In this document: piece by piece, positions 35,761-44,651 of the stretch
How positions within the stretch are numbered: position 1 is the first letter of the stretch
Layout of the letters: each line of letters begins with the position of its first letter
Position numbers and translations under genes: made by a program
Assembly: GCF_039614765.1 (NCBI RefSeq)
Contig: NZ_CP154879.1
Span: forward strand, 2,604,001-2,668,000
Source of the DNA: Castellaniella sp. MT123
GTDB taxonomy: Bacteria; Pseudomonadota; Gammaproteobacteria; Burkholderiales; Burkholderiaceae_B
Direction of reading: 5' to 3'
Length of the DNA: 64,000 nucleotides
The notes under the pieces: model-generated
Told to the model about the DNA's origin: nothing
What the model saw: only the letters and a program-made list of their open reading frames with translations
Databases searched by the model: none

Positions 35761-37050
35761 ATGTCCAAGGCAAGCACCTCGTTCGGAAATCAGCTGGATG
35801 CTTTCGACCGGAAGGCACTCGGCAAGCTGTCGCGAACGGAAGAACGCGGGATTGAGCAAAACGTCCGGCGGCGCAAGCGAAATAGTTTTCTGCTGGTGGT
35901 GCCGCTGTTGGCCTTTTTGCTGGTCACCTTTTTCGCCCCGATCGGCTCCATGCTCTTTCGTAGTCTGTATAGCCCGACTGTGCAGGGTTTGATCCCCCAG
36001 ACGATTCAGCGACTGGACGATTGGGATCAAGCTTCGCCGCCTCCGGCGGCGACCCTGAAGACGCTTGCCGTGGAGCTTAAGGACCTGGCGCTGAGCCACA
36101 AAGAAGGCGAGCTGGGTTCCGCTGTGAATCAGGTGATGCCTGGGACCGCCAGCGTGTTCAAGATGACGGGACGCCGCATCCGGAACGCGGATCTGGCCGG
36201 CATGTCAGATCCTCAGGCGGCGCAGTGGCTGACCGACGCCAATCCGGATTGGGGTAATGTCAAGCTATGGCAGGCGATCGCCGAGGCGGGCCGCGTCTAT
36301 ACCGCGCGAAACTACATGAAGGCGGCCGGCTTCGATTTCGTCGGCGGGACTTTTTCCCAGTCGAATACGGCATCCGTCTATCAGGTGCTCTATGTGAAGA
36401 CCCTGGGCATCGCCCTGTCGATCACCGTCCTGTGCATGCTGCTGGGGTATCCGCTGGCCTACTATCTGGCGAAAGCACCCAGCAAAACCGCCAATGCCCT
36501 GATGATCCTGGTGCTGCTGCCATTCTGGACGTCCTTGCTGGTCCGGACGACCTCGTGGATCGCCTTGTTGCAGACCGACGGCGTCGTCAATACGGTGCTG
36601 ATGGGGCTGGGCCTGATCGACACGCCGCTGAATCTACTCTATACGCGGTTTGCCACGGTCATCGCCATGACCCATATCCTGCTGCCCTTCATGGTCTTGC
36701 CGCTGTACAGCGTCATGCGCGGCATCGACCCCAGCTACATGCGCGCGGCGATCTCCATGGGCAGCCCGCCGATGCAGGCGTTCTTCCGGGTGTTCTTCCC
36801 CCTGACCTTGTCGGGGCTGGGCGCCGGTACCTTATTGGTCTTCATCATCTCCATCGGCTACTACATCACACCGGCATTGGTGGGCGGAAGCGATGGGCAG
36901 ATGATTTCAAACATCATCGCCTTCAACATTCAAAGCACGAGCAATTGGGGGCTGGCTGCCGCGCTCGGGTCGATCCTGCTGGCGATCATTCTGCTGCTGT
37001 ATTGGGTGTACGACCGGCTGGTCGGTGCGGGCAATCTGAAACTGGGTTAG
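35761..37050 (+). CDS. ABC transporter permease, PotB-like, with large periplasmic insertion
   Basis: 429 residues from the ATG at 35761, with GGAG eight bases upstream; ATG 35755 is an alternative. The first membrane helix (about 46-66) is SFLLVVPLLAFLLVTFFAPIG-like. A hydrophilic stretch of roughly 130 residues follows, and then the permease core of five helices with the EAA-like loop YMRAAISMGSPPMQAF. Ordinary PotB proteins have about 285 residues, so the extra segment between helices 1 and 2 is the main difference. It pairs with the second permease 11 bases downstream. Confidence 0.9.
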   Translation: MSKASTSFGNQLDAFDRKALGKLSRTEERGIEQNVRRRKRNSFLLVVPLLAFLLVTFFAPIGSMLFRSLYSPTVQGLIPQTIQRLDDWDQASPPPAATLKTLAVELKDLALSHKEGELGSAVNQVMPGTASVFKMTGRRIRNADLAGMSDPQAAQWLTDANPDWGNVKLWQAIAEAGRVYTARNYMKAAGFDFVGGTFSQSNTASVYQVLYVKTLGIALSITVLCMLLGYPLAYYLAKAPSKTANALMILVLLPFWTSLLVRTTSWIALLQTDGVVNTVLMGLGLIDTPLNLLYTRFATVIAMTHILLPFMVLPLYSVMRGIDPSYMRAAISMGSPPMQAFFRVFFPLTLSGLGAGTLLVFIISIGYYITPALVGGSDGQMISNIIAFNIQSTSNWGLAAALGSILLAIILLLYWVYDRLVGAGNLKLG

Positions 37051-37061
37051 GGGGAAATCAC

Positions 37062-37922
37062 ATGACCGCACTCTCAGTCGTGGCGGGCCTGCAGGACAGG
37101 TTCGGCGAATATGTCTTGAAATTGTTTTCATGGATGGTGTTGCTGTTTCTAATTCTCCCCGTGCTGGTGATCATCCCCCTGTCCTTCAACGCAGAGCCGT
37201 TCTTCACTTTCACGCCGAGCATGTTGCGGCTGGATCCGGACGCCTATTCCCTGAAGTGGTATGCCGCGATCTTCGAAAGCCAGAACTGGATCCTGGCCAT
37301 CAAGAATAGCTTTTTCATTGGGATCGTCTCCACGCTGCTGGCCACGGTTCTGGGTACCGTGGCCGCTGTCGGGCTGGCGCGTGAAGACATGCCGTTCCGG
37401 CGGTTCATCACCGCCGCGATTCTGTCCCCGATGATCGTGCCTCTGATCATCGTCGCGGCCGGCATGTTTTTCTTTTATTCGCGTTTCGATCTGGTGGCGA
37501 CCTACACCGGGATCATTATTGCGCACACCGCCCTGGGTGCGCCGTTCGTGGTCATCACTGTGACGGCCTCGCTGCAAGGATTCGACCAGTCCTTGTACAA
37601 GGCCGGACTGAGCCTGGGTGCGCCACCTCTGAAAGTCTATCGAGATGTGGTCTTGCCGGTCATTCGGCCGGGTCTGATCTCGGGAGCCCTGTTCGCCTTC
37701 GTTACGTCGTTCGACGAGATCGTCCTGGTTCTGTTTTTGGCGGGGCCGCAGCAGCAGACCGTTCCGCGTCAGATGTTTTCCGGTTTGCGGGAGAGCATCA
37801 GCCCCACGATCCTGGCGGTGGCGACGCTTCTGATCATCACGTCGGTCATCTTCCTGGTCAGCCTGGAATTCCTGCGCAGGCGGGCGGAACATGCCAAGAC
37901 GTCCGGACGGGGGGATGAGTGA
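37062..37922 (+). CDS. ABC transporter permease, PotC-like
   Basis: 286 residues from the ATG at 37062, after GGGGAAA. Six membrane helices are visible, beginning FSWMVLLFLILPVLVIIPLS. The cytoplasmic coupling loop is SLYKAGLSLGAPPLKVYRDVVLP, an EAA-type motif. It is the second half of the membrane channel with the PotB-like protein. The frame is open upstream but that part is only an overlap with the preceding permease. Confidence 0.92.
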   Translation: MTALSVVAGLQDRFGEYVLKLFSWMVLLFLILPVLVIIPLSFNAEPFFTFTPSMLRLDPDAYSLKWYAAIFESQNWILAIKNSFFIGIVSTLLATVLGTVAAVGLAREDMPFRRFITAAILSPMIVPLIIVAAGMFFFYSRFDLVATYTGIIIAHTALGAPFVVITVTASLQGFDQSLYKAGLSLGAPPLKVYRDVVLPVIRPGLISGALFAFVTSFDEIVLVLFLAGPQQQTVPRQMFSGLRESISPTILAVATLLIITSVIFLVSLEFLRRRAEHAKTSGRGDE

Positions 37923-38065
37923 CGGGGGGGGGCGGAGGCGCCGTGGGCCGGATGGGTTGGCCTGACTACAGTAGTGGAGCCGAGTGCAAGGAGGGACATA
38001 GAGACGATGACAGCATCTTCGTATGGCGCACAACTTTTTTAGCATTCATATAAGGAGTACACGAG

Positions 38066-39409
38066 GTGACAACGAATACTTTGAACCGGACAGAACCCGG
38101 ACAGCGCACGGAAAATGTCTTGTCCGCCCAGGAACGGGAACTGGCGCAGGTCGCCGCCCGGTATTTGCCGGGAGGCACGTTCGGCAATCTGCCGGAACAG
38201 ATCATCATCGCCAAGGGGCAGGGTAGCCGGGTCTGGGACGAGAGCGGCAACGAGTACATCGACTATCTGATCGGCTCAGGGCCAATGCTGATCGGCCATG
38301 GGCATCCCGACGTCAACGCGGCGGTCAATGCCCAATTGCCAAACGGCACGACCTTTTTCGCCAACAATCGCCATGGCATCCGGCTGGCGGAAGCTATCGT
38401 GGATGCCGTGCCCTGCGCGGACAAGGTCCGGTTCGTGTCTTCGGGGACCGAGGCGGATTTTTATGCCATGCGCCTGGCCCGGGCATTCCGCAAACGCGAC
38501 AAGATCCTGAAGTTCGAGGGCGGCTATCACGGCATGAGCGATTACGGCCTCATGAGTCTCGCCCCGACCCGTGAAGCGTCCTTTCCGGAACCGATTCCAG
38601 ACTCTCCGGGGATCCCGAAGAGTGTCCGCGAAGAAGTGGTCGTCGCACCCTTCAACGATACGGATCTGGTGGTGCGCTACATCCGCGAGCACGCCGATGA
38701 GCTGGCCGGAGTGATCGTCGAACCGCTCCAGCGCCTGGTGCCCCCGCGCCCTGGGTTCCTTGAGGCACTGCGCGAGGTGACGGCCGAAACCGGGGTGCTG
38801 CTGATTTTCGACGAAGTCGTGACGGGTTTCCGGTTCTCGTATGGCGGTGCCCAGCAGTACTACGGGGTCACGCCGGACGTCTGCACCCTGGGCAAGGCCT
38901 GCGGTGGCGGCTTTCCCTTGGCGGCGATCGCCGGCCGCGCGGACATCATGGACCTATTCGATCGGTCAGCGGCCGATGCGGACCGTTTCCTGGTCCAGAT
39001 CGGGACGCTGAGCGGTAACCCGATCGCGGCGGCGGCAGGGCTGGCCACTTTGAATGTCCTCAAGCAGCCTGGCGTCTATGACCGCTTGTTCGCAACCGGC
39101 AGGAAGCTGCGTGAGACGCTGGGTGAGATGCTGAACCGCGCCGAACTGCCGGCCCAGATCCTGGGGGCGGAGCCTTTGTTCGACGTGATCTTCCATCGCC
39201 GCGAGATTCGCAATTACCGCGACACGATCAGTGGGGATGCCTGGCTGACCAGGCGCTTCAATGTACTGTTGCGTGAACGCGGCATCTTCAAGGGGGACAC
39301 GAAATACTACGTATGCACGGCGCACGGCGACCGGGAGATCGCACAGACGACGGATGCCTGGGCCTCGGCGATCGATGTCTTGTGTCATGAAATGAAGCAT
39401 CGCGCATAG
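38066..39409 (+). CDS. Class III aminotransferase (glutamate-1-semialdehyde aminomutase-like)
   Basis: 447 residues from a GTG start at 38066, eight bases after AAGGAG. Family signposts are ARYLPGGTFGN, the FVSSGTEADFYAMRLARA phosphate-binding loop, FEGGYHGMSDYG, FDEVVTGFR, and the PLP lysine in TLGKACGGGFPLAAI. The sequence resembles GSA-like transaminases acting on beta-amino acids and amines rather than true HemL: it lies in a catabolic cluster and has a divergent C-terminal half. It would remove the amino group of the imported compound to give a semialdehyde or keto product. Confidence 0.88.
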   Translation: MTTNTLNRTEPGQRTENVLSAQERELAQVAARYLPGGTFGNLPEQIIIAKGQGSRVWDESGNEYIDYLIGSGPMLIGHGHPDVNAAVNAQLPNGTTFFANNRHGIRLAEAIVDAVPCADKVRFVSSGTEADFYAMRLARAFRKRDKILKFEGGYHGMSDYGLMSLAPTREASFPEPIPDSPGIPKSVREEVVVAPFNDTDLVVRYIREHADELAGVIVEPLQRLVPPRPGFLEALREVTAETGVLLIFDEVVTGFRFSYGGAQQYYGVTPDVCTLGKACGGGFPLAAIAGRADIMDLFDRSAADADRFLVQIGTLSGNPIAAAAGLATLNVLKQPGVYDRLFATGRKLRETLGEMLNRAELPAQILGAEPLFDVIFHRREIRNYRDTISGDAWLTRRFNVLLRERGIFKGDTKYYVCTAHGDREIAQTTDAWASAIDVLCHEMKHRA

Positions 39410-39478
39410 GATGTTCGACGAAGAACGGCCCGCCGGCGTTCATCAGCGGGCCAGGCACCAACACCAAAGGAGACTCCC

Positions 39479-40675
39479 ATGAAAAAAATGTTGATCGCTG
39501 CTGTACTGGCGCTGGCGCTGCCGCAATGGGCCGCCGCGGCGGCTCCGCTGCGCATTGGCGTGCTGAACGACCAGTCCGGCCTGTATTCGGACTTTGGCGG
39601 GGTCACGTCGGTGACGGCCGCCGAGATGGCGGTGAAGGATTTTGGCGGCGAGGTGCTGGGCCGCAAGATCGAGGTCGTCTCGGCCGATCACCACAACAAG
39701 GTGGATGCGGCATCCGCGATCGCCCGCAAATGGTTCGATCTGGAACACGTCGAGATGATCACCGATCTGACCAATTCTGGCGTTGCCCTGGCGGTGCAGG
39801 GGCTGGCCAAGGAAATGGGCAAGATCACGATCGCGACCGGCCCATTTTCGGCCGCGCTGACCGACAAGGCCTGCTCGCCGACCGGGTTTCATTGGGTGTT
39901 CGATACCTATGCGGCATCCGTGGGGACGGCACGCGGCGTGATCGAGGATGGCGGCAAGACCTGGTTCATTCTGGCGGCCGACTATGCATTCGGCAAGCAG
40001 ATGGCGGCCGATCTGACCAAGACCATCAATGCCAACGGGGGCAGGGTGCTGGGCGAGGTGCGCCATCCGGTGGAATCCTCGGACTTCGCGTCCTTCCTGC
40101 TGCAGGCGCAGTCGTCCGGTGCGCAGGTCATCGCCTTGGCCAACGGCGGGCTGGACACCACCAACAGCATCAAGCAGGCCTCTGAATTCGGCATCACCTC
40201 GGGCGGGCAGCGGCTGGTGGCCCTGGCCATGGTGATCAGCGACGTGCATGCCCTGGGCCTGCAAAAGGCGCATGGCCTGGTGGCCACGACGGCCTATTAC
40301 TGGGATCGTGACGACGCCAGCCGTGAATTCGCCAAGCGTTTCCAGGCGCTGACCAAGCGCATGCCGGGGATGGTGCAGGCCGGAACGTATTCGGCCGTGA
40401 TGCACTATCTGAAGGCGGTCAAGGCCGCCGGGACAGCGGACGGCAAGGTCGTCGCGCAGAAGATGCATGAAATGCCGGTGAATGATTTCTTTGCGCCTCA
40501 CGGCGTGGTGCGTCCGGATGGCCGGATGGCCCATGACATGTATCTGGTTCAGGTGAAGACGCCTGCGGAATCCAAGGGCCCATGGGACTACTACAAGATC
40601 CTGCGTACGCTGCCCACCGAACTGGTGACGCGACCCTTGTCCGAATCCCAGTGCCCCCTGATCAACAAGAGCTGA
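39479..40675 (+). CDS. Branched-chain-amino-acid-type substrate-binding protein (orphan)
   Basis: 398 residues with a signal peptide (MKKMLIAAVLALALPQWAAAA) and ribosome site AAAGGAGA. The mature protein begins LRIGVLNDQSGLYSDFGG, the type I periplasmic-binding fold of LivJ/LivK-like proteins. No LivHMGF permease or ATPase genes are nearby. It may feed an importer encoded elsewhere or serve as a sensor or scavenger for the same compound class as the PotD-like protein. Confidence 0.9.
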   Translation: MKKMLIAAVLALALPQWAAAAAPLRIGVLNDQSGLYSDFGGVTSVTAAEMAVKDFGGEVLGRKIEVVSADHHNKVDAASAIARKWFDLEHVEMITDLTNSGVALAVQGLAKEMGKITIATGPFSAALTDKACSPTGFHWVFDTYAASVGTARGVIEDGGKTWFILAADYAFGKQMAADLTKTINANGGRVLGEVRHPVESSDFASFLLQAQSSGAQVIALANGGLDTTNSIKQASEFGITSGGQRLVALAMVISDVHALGLQKAHGLVATTAYYWDRDDASREFAKRFQALTKRMPGMVQAGTYSAVMHYLKAVKAAGTADGKVVAQKMHEMPVNDFFAPHGVVRPDGRMAHDMYLVQVKTPAESKGPWDYYKILRTLPTELVTRPLSESQCPLINKS

Positions 40676-40701
40676 TCCAGCCATCACAGAGGAAAACGAT
40701 C

Positions 40702-41592
40702 ATGACCACGATTGCCTTCATCGGCCTTGGACACATGGGAACCCCCATGAGCAAGAACTTGCTCAAGGCGGGGTATGACGTGATTGGATTCGATCTGGCG
40801 CAGGATGCCCTGGCCTCGCTGGTCCAGTCCGGCGGCCGGGCCGCGTCATCCATCGCCGACGCGGTGCGTGGCGCGGATGCCGTGATCACCATGGTGCCCA
40901 CCGGCACGCATGTGCGCCAGGTGTACGAGGGTGATGCAGGCATCCTGGCCCATGCGCGGCGGGATGCCTTGCTGATCGACAGCTCCACGATCGACGTGGA
41001 AACATCCCGGGTCGTGCATGCGCTGGCTGCGGGGCAGGGCTTTGCCATGGTGGATGCCCCGGTGTCCGGCGCGGTGCCGGCCGCAGAGGCGGGCAAACTG
41101 GTCTTCATGGTCGGGGGGGAGGCGGCCAACTTCGTCCGTGCCGAACTCGTGCTGCGCCATATGGGCAGTTCGGTCGTGCATGTGGGCGCCGCAGGTACCG
41201 GGCAGTCCATGAAGGCCTGCAACAACATGATGGCCGGCATGACCGCCATCACGCTCAGCGAAACGCTGGCGCTGGCGCGGCGGCTGGGGCTGGACGACCA
41301 GAAGGTCTACGACGTCATGACACATGCCTCCGGCAATTGCTGGATGCTGCAGTCCTATTGCCCGGTTCCGGGGCCGGTGCCCGGTGCGCCGTCCAATCGC
41401 GACTATGCGCCGGGCTTTGCAATGGCCTTGATGCTGAAGGACATGCGCTTGTCCCAGAAGGCGGCGCAGGCCGTCGACTACGAGACCCCGTTCGCGGCGC
41501 GTGCCACGCAGATGTATGAAGACGCAGTGGCCCAGGGCCATGGCGGACGCGACTTCAGCTATATGTTCAAGATCGTGTCGGGCGAGGACTGA
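40702..41592 (+). CDS. Beta-hydroxyacid dehydrogenase (3-hydroxyisobutyrate dehydrogenase family)
   Basis: 296 residues from the ATG at 40702, after AGAGGAAA. The NAD-binding motif is FIGLGHMGTPMSKNLLKAG, the substrate segment is DAPVSGAVPAAEAG, and the catalytic lysine is in GQSMKACNNM, the usual G-x-x-x-K-x-x-N pattern. The C-terminal LMLKDMRLS block is typical of HIBADH. It oxidises a beta-hydroxyacid such as 3-hydroxyisobutyrate to its semialdehyde, which the ALDH of the cluster could take further. Last gene of the cluster, 26 bases after the binding protein. Confidence 0.9.
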   Translation: MTTIAFIGLGHMGTPMSKNLLKAGYDVIGFDLAQDALASLVQSGGRAASSIADAVRGADAVITMVPTGTHVRQVYEGDAGILAHARRDALLIDSSTIDVETSRVVHALAAGQGFAMVDAPVSGAVPAAEAGKLVFMVGGEAANFVRAELVLRHMGSSVVHVGAAGTGQSMKACNNMMAGMTAITLSETLALARRLGLDDQKVYDVMTHASGNCWMLQSYCPVPGPVPGAPSNRDYAPGFAMALMLKDMRLSQKAAQAVDYETPFAARATQMYEDAVAQGHGGRDFSYMFKIVSGED

Positions 41593-41619
41593 TCCGTTGA
41601 GTGGATCCGCGCATCCGGC

Positions 41620-41655
41620 CCCGGGTGTGCGGACCCGCCGAACGGCACACCCGGG
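41620..41655 (+). terminator. Strong hairpin closing the catabolic cluster
   Basis: CCCGGGTGTGC (41620-41630) pairs perfectly over 11 bp with GCACACCCGGG (41645-41655), 27 bases after the dehydrogenase stop. It is a probable transcription terminator, without a marked T-run. Confidence 0.65.
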
Positions 41656-41724
41656 CGGGCTCGCGTGGTAGTCTAGACATTCCGGCCTGCGCCTGACAGC
41701 GGGTCGCGTCTAGGAGCACTGGCC

Positions 41725-42189
41725 ATGAAGGGCGACAAGACCGTCATCAAATTCCTGAATCAGCAGCTGAAAAACGAACTTTCAGCCATCAATCAGTATT
41801 TCCTGCACGCGCGCATGATGCGCCACTGGGGCTTCGACAAGCTCGGGCAGCACGAATACGACGAATCCATCGGTGAAATGAAGCATGCCGATTTGCTGAT
41901 CGAGCGCATCTTCATGCTGGATGGCCTGCCGAACCTGCAGGATCTGCACAAGCTTCTGATCGGCGAATCCGTGCCCGAAATCCTGGCCTGCGACCTGAAG
42001 CTGGAAACGGCGGCGCAGGCCACCGTCAAGGAAGCCATGCAGTATTGCGAATCGGTGCAGGACTACGCGTCGCGCGACCTGTTCCTGACCATCCTGAACG
42101 ACACAGAAGAACACATCGACTGGCTGGAAACCCAGATCGGCCTGATCGATCAGGTCGGTCTGCAGAACTACCTGCAATCCCAGGTCTGA
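41725..42189 (+). CDS. bfr: Bacterioferritin
   Basis: 154 residues from the ATG at 41725, with AGGAG nine bases upstream. The four-helix ferritin fold has ferroxidase residues in [16 protein letters not shown], a glutamate/histidine pair in [15 protein letters not shown], and [13 protein letters not shown] near the end. A methionine in the [13 protein letters not shown] region fits the haem-binding Met52 of bacterioferritins. It stores iron as a 24-mer and is unloaded by Bfd, encoded at 28349. Confidence 0.95.
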   Translation: MKGDKTVIKFLNQQLKNELSAINQYFLHARMMRHWGFDKLGQHEYDESIGEMKHADLLIERIFMLDGLPNLQDLHKLLIGESVPEILACDLKLETAAQATVKEAMQYCESVQDYASRDLFLTILNDTEEHIDWLETQIGLIDQVGLQNYLQSQV

Positions 42190-42211
42190 CGCCGTCAGAT
42201 CCCTGCCAGGC

Positions 42212-42248
42212 CGCCCCGCCAACCGGATGGGATTCCGGTTCCGGGGCG
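42212..42248. terminator. Bidirectional hairpin after bfr
   Basis: Two nested perfect stems, CGCCCCG/CGGGGCG outside and AACCGGA/TCCGGTT inside, lie between the convergent bfr and the next minus-strand gene. Good shape for a bidirectional terminator. Confidence 0.6.
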
Positions 42249-42259
42249 CGTGTCGAACA

Positions 42260-42901
42260 TCAGAACGTCGATTTCTTCGCAGGGCAATCCGCGACCTGGC
42301 CCCAGGCGTGGTGGGGTTCGCAGTATTTGTTGCGGGCCGCCCAGGCGCACGAGGGCCGCGAGAAGAACCCCAGGGATTCGCAGGTTTTCAGTTCCGATTG
42401 GAAGGCGGCCTGCCAGTTGCGGCCGCCGACTTCCGGCGGCATGTTGGCCGGTGGCGGTGGCGGCGCCGGCACGTCGATGGGCTGCACGGCCTGTGGCGAT
42501 ACCAGGGTGCCGACGTTGGCGATGCCTTGCAGGCTGTTGCCATTGTCATCCATCTGATTCTGGGACGCCAGGGTGATGGCCTCATCCATGCTGATGGTGG
42601 TCGTGGCCAGGGCGATGGGCCGGTGCTCGTTCATCAGCGGGTCCGTCTGGACCTGCCAGTCCACGGGAGGCGGCAGGCTGGGGACGCCCTGACGTCCGTC
42701 GGATAGCGGCTGCGGCGCCGAGGCGACGAACGGCTTGCCATTGGCATCCAGGACGGGTGTCTTGCCGGGCGCTTCGGGGGACTCGTGGGACTGGATCTGG
42801 GCGGGACTGTGGATGATCAGCCAGTCGCCCAGCCGCAACCCGCCCCAGGCCGAGGCCCCGGCGGCGAGCAGCAAAATGGCAATAATTAGACGCCAGGACA
42901 T
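42260..42901 (-). CDS. Membrane-anchored proline-rich periplasmic protein
   Basis: 213 residues from the ATG at 42901, after GAGGGAAG. One N-terminal hydrophobic segment (MSWRLIIAILLLAAGASAWG) works as an anchor or uncleaved signal. A linker with a VPAPPPPPANMPP proline run leads to a C-terminal segment with four cysteines (LKTCESLG, RPSCAW, KYCEP, ADCPAK) that may form disulfides. No family is recognised. The 123-base gap from prfC leaves co-transcription uncertain. Confidence 0.65.
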   Translation of the reverse strand: MSWRLIIAILLLAAGASAWGGLRLGDWLIIHSPAQIQSHESPEAPGKTPVLDANGKPFVASAPQPLSDGRQGVPSLPPPVDWQVQTDPLMNEHRPIALATTTISMDEAITLASQNQMDDNGNSLQGIANVGTLVSPQAVQPIDVPAPPPPPANMPPEVGGRNWQAAFQSELKTCESLGFFSRPSCAWAARNKYCEPHHAWGQVADCPAKKSTF

Positions 42902-43024
42902 GGGCGACTTCCCTCGTCGGTCAATGCGGTCAACCGTGTCATTGTATCGAATGCGATCCCCGTTCCCGGTCCTGTCGGTCAGCGACTGTGACAGAACCCG
43001 ACAGGACATGAGTACCAGAGGACA

Positions 43025-44638
43025 CTAGACGCCGGCGCCGAACACGCGCCCGGCGTGTTCCCGCATGGTGTGGAATTCGATCTCCGGATAGCGTTCCTGC
43101 GCGACCCGCAGTTGCGCGGGGGACGTGGCCAGGAACGCAACGGCCTCGACCACGTCGTAGGCGATGTTGGCGGCATTGGCGTCCATGAATTTCTTCAGCG
43201 CCTTGGCATCCGTGCTGGTGATCCAGCGCGCCAGGCTGTAGCGCGAGGGCATCAGCCGCGCATCGACGCCATATTCGGTCTTCAATCGGTGGGCAACCAC
43301 TTCGAACTGCAGCTGTCCGACGGCGCCCAGCAGCAGCGCGCCACCAGCGGCCTCGGGCCGGAACACCTGGATGGCGCCTTCCTCGCCCAACTGTGTCAGA
43401 CCGGTGCGCAGCTGCTTGGTGCGCAGCGGATCCTTGACCTCGACGGCCTGGAACAGTTCCGGCGCAAAGAACGGCAGACCCGTGAAAGTCAGTGATTCGC
43501 CTTCGGTCAGCACATCGCCCAGCTGCAGGATGCCGTGATTGGGGATGCCGATGATGTCGCCTGCGAAGGCTTCCTCGACGATCTCCCGGCGTTGCGACAG
43601 GAAGGACACCACGTTGTTGGGGCGGATTTCCTTGTTGTTGCGGGCGACCTTCAGACGCATGCCGCGCTGGAAATGCCCGGAACTCACCCGCACGAAGGCC
43701 ACGCGGTCGCGGTGCGCCGGGTCCATGTTGGCCTGGACCTTGAAGACGACGCCGGTGAACTTGGCCTCGTCGGGCTCGACGGTCCGTTCCAGGGCTGCGC
43801 GCGGGCCTGGGGGCGGCGCCAGTTCCACCAGGGCGTCCAGCACTTCACGCACACCGAAATTGTTGATGGCCGACCCGAAGAACACCGGCGTCTGGCGTCC
43901 GGCCAGAAACGCGGCTTGGTCGAATTCGGGCACGGCGCCGGAGATCAGCTCGATCTCGTCGCGTGATTTCGTGTAGGCGTCCTCGAAGCGCGCCGCCAGG
44001 ACCGGATTGTCCAGGCCGTCGATCGTCTCGTTGTCATCGTGATGGCGTTCCGACCCCGGACGGAAGACACGCATCCGGTCGTGCCGGATATCGAACACGC
44101 CGCCGAAATGCCGCCCCATGCCCACGGGCCAGGAAAACGGGATGGCATCCATGCCCAGGTGGCCTTCGATCTCGGACAGCAGGTCCAGCGGCTCGCGGAC
44201 CTCGCGGTCGAGCTTGTTGATGAAGGTGATGATGGGGGTGTTGCGCGCCCGGCAGACTTGCAGCAGGCGGATCGTCTGCGGCTCGACGCCGTTGCCGGCG
44301 TCGATCACCATCAGCGCCGCGTCCACGGCGGTCAGCACCCGGTAGGTGTCTTCGGAGAAGTCCTGGTGGCCCGGGGTGTCCAGCAGGTTGATCACGCAGT
44401 CGCGGTATTCCATCTGCATGACCGATGACGCGACGGAAATGCCGCGCTGCTTTTCGATTTCCATCCAGTCGGACGCCGCGTGGCGGCTGGCCTTGCGCGC
44501 CTTGACGCTACCGGCGATCTGGATCGCGCCTGCGAACAGCAGCAGCTTTTCGGTGAGCGTGGTCTTGCCCGCGTCAGGGTGGGAGATAATGGCAAAAGTG
44601 CGTCGGCGGGCGACTTCGTCGGTCAGGCTCATGGACAA
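43025..44638 (-). CDS. prfC: Peptide chain release factor 3
   Basis: 537 residues. Translational GTPase motifs: AIISHPDAGKTTLTEKLL (P-loop), the RGISVASSVMQ switch, DTPGHQDFSEDTYR (G3) and FINKLDRE (G4). The length and C-terminal LEVVAHRLKTEYG-type domain match RF3 rather than EF-G. It recycles RF1/RF2 from terminating ribosomes. It is 13 bases downstream of a LysE/RhtB exporter gene on the same strand. Confidence 0.95.
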   Translation of the reverse strand: MSMSLTDEVARRRTFAIISHPDAGKTTLTEKLLLFAGAIQIAGSVKARKASRHAASDWMEIEKQRGISVASSVMQMEYRDCVINLLDTPGHQDFSEDTYRVLTAVDAALMVIDAGNGVEPQTIRLLQVCRARNTPIITFINKLDREVREPLDLLSEIEGHLGMDAIPFSWPVGMGRHFGGVFDIRHDRMRVFRPGSERHHDDNETIDGLDNPVLAARFEDAYTKSRDEIELISGAVPEFDQAAFLAGRQTPVFFGSAINNFGVREVLDALVELAPPPGPRAALERTVEPDEAKFTGVVFKVQANMDPAHRDRVAFVRVSSGHFQRGMRLKVARNNKEIRPNNVVSFLSQRREIVEEAFAGDIIGIPNHGILQLGDVLTEGESLTFTGLPFFAPELFQAVEVKDPLRTKQLRTGLTQLGEEGAIQVFRPEAAGGALLLGAVGQLQFEVVAHRLKTEYGVDARLMPSRYSLARWITSTDAKALKKFMDANAANIAYDVVEAVAFLATSPAQLRVAQERYPEIEFHTMREHAGRVFGAGV

Positions 44639-44651
44639 TGATCGGGTGGCT

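Noticed and set aside
36267-37061. Upstream extension of the PotC-like permease
   Set aside because: It lies within the PotB-like gene in another frame; the ATG at 37062 with its ribosome site gives a full-length permease.
37923-38065. Small open frame upstream of the aminotransferase
   Set aside because: Only 11 codons with no convincing ribosome site; no family or leader logic could be supported.
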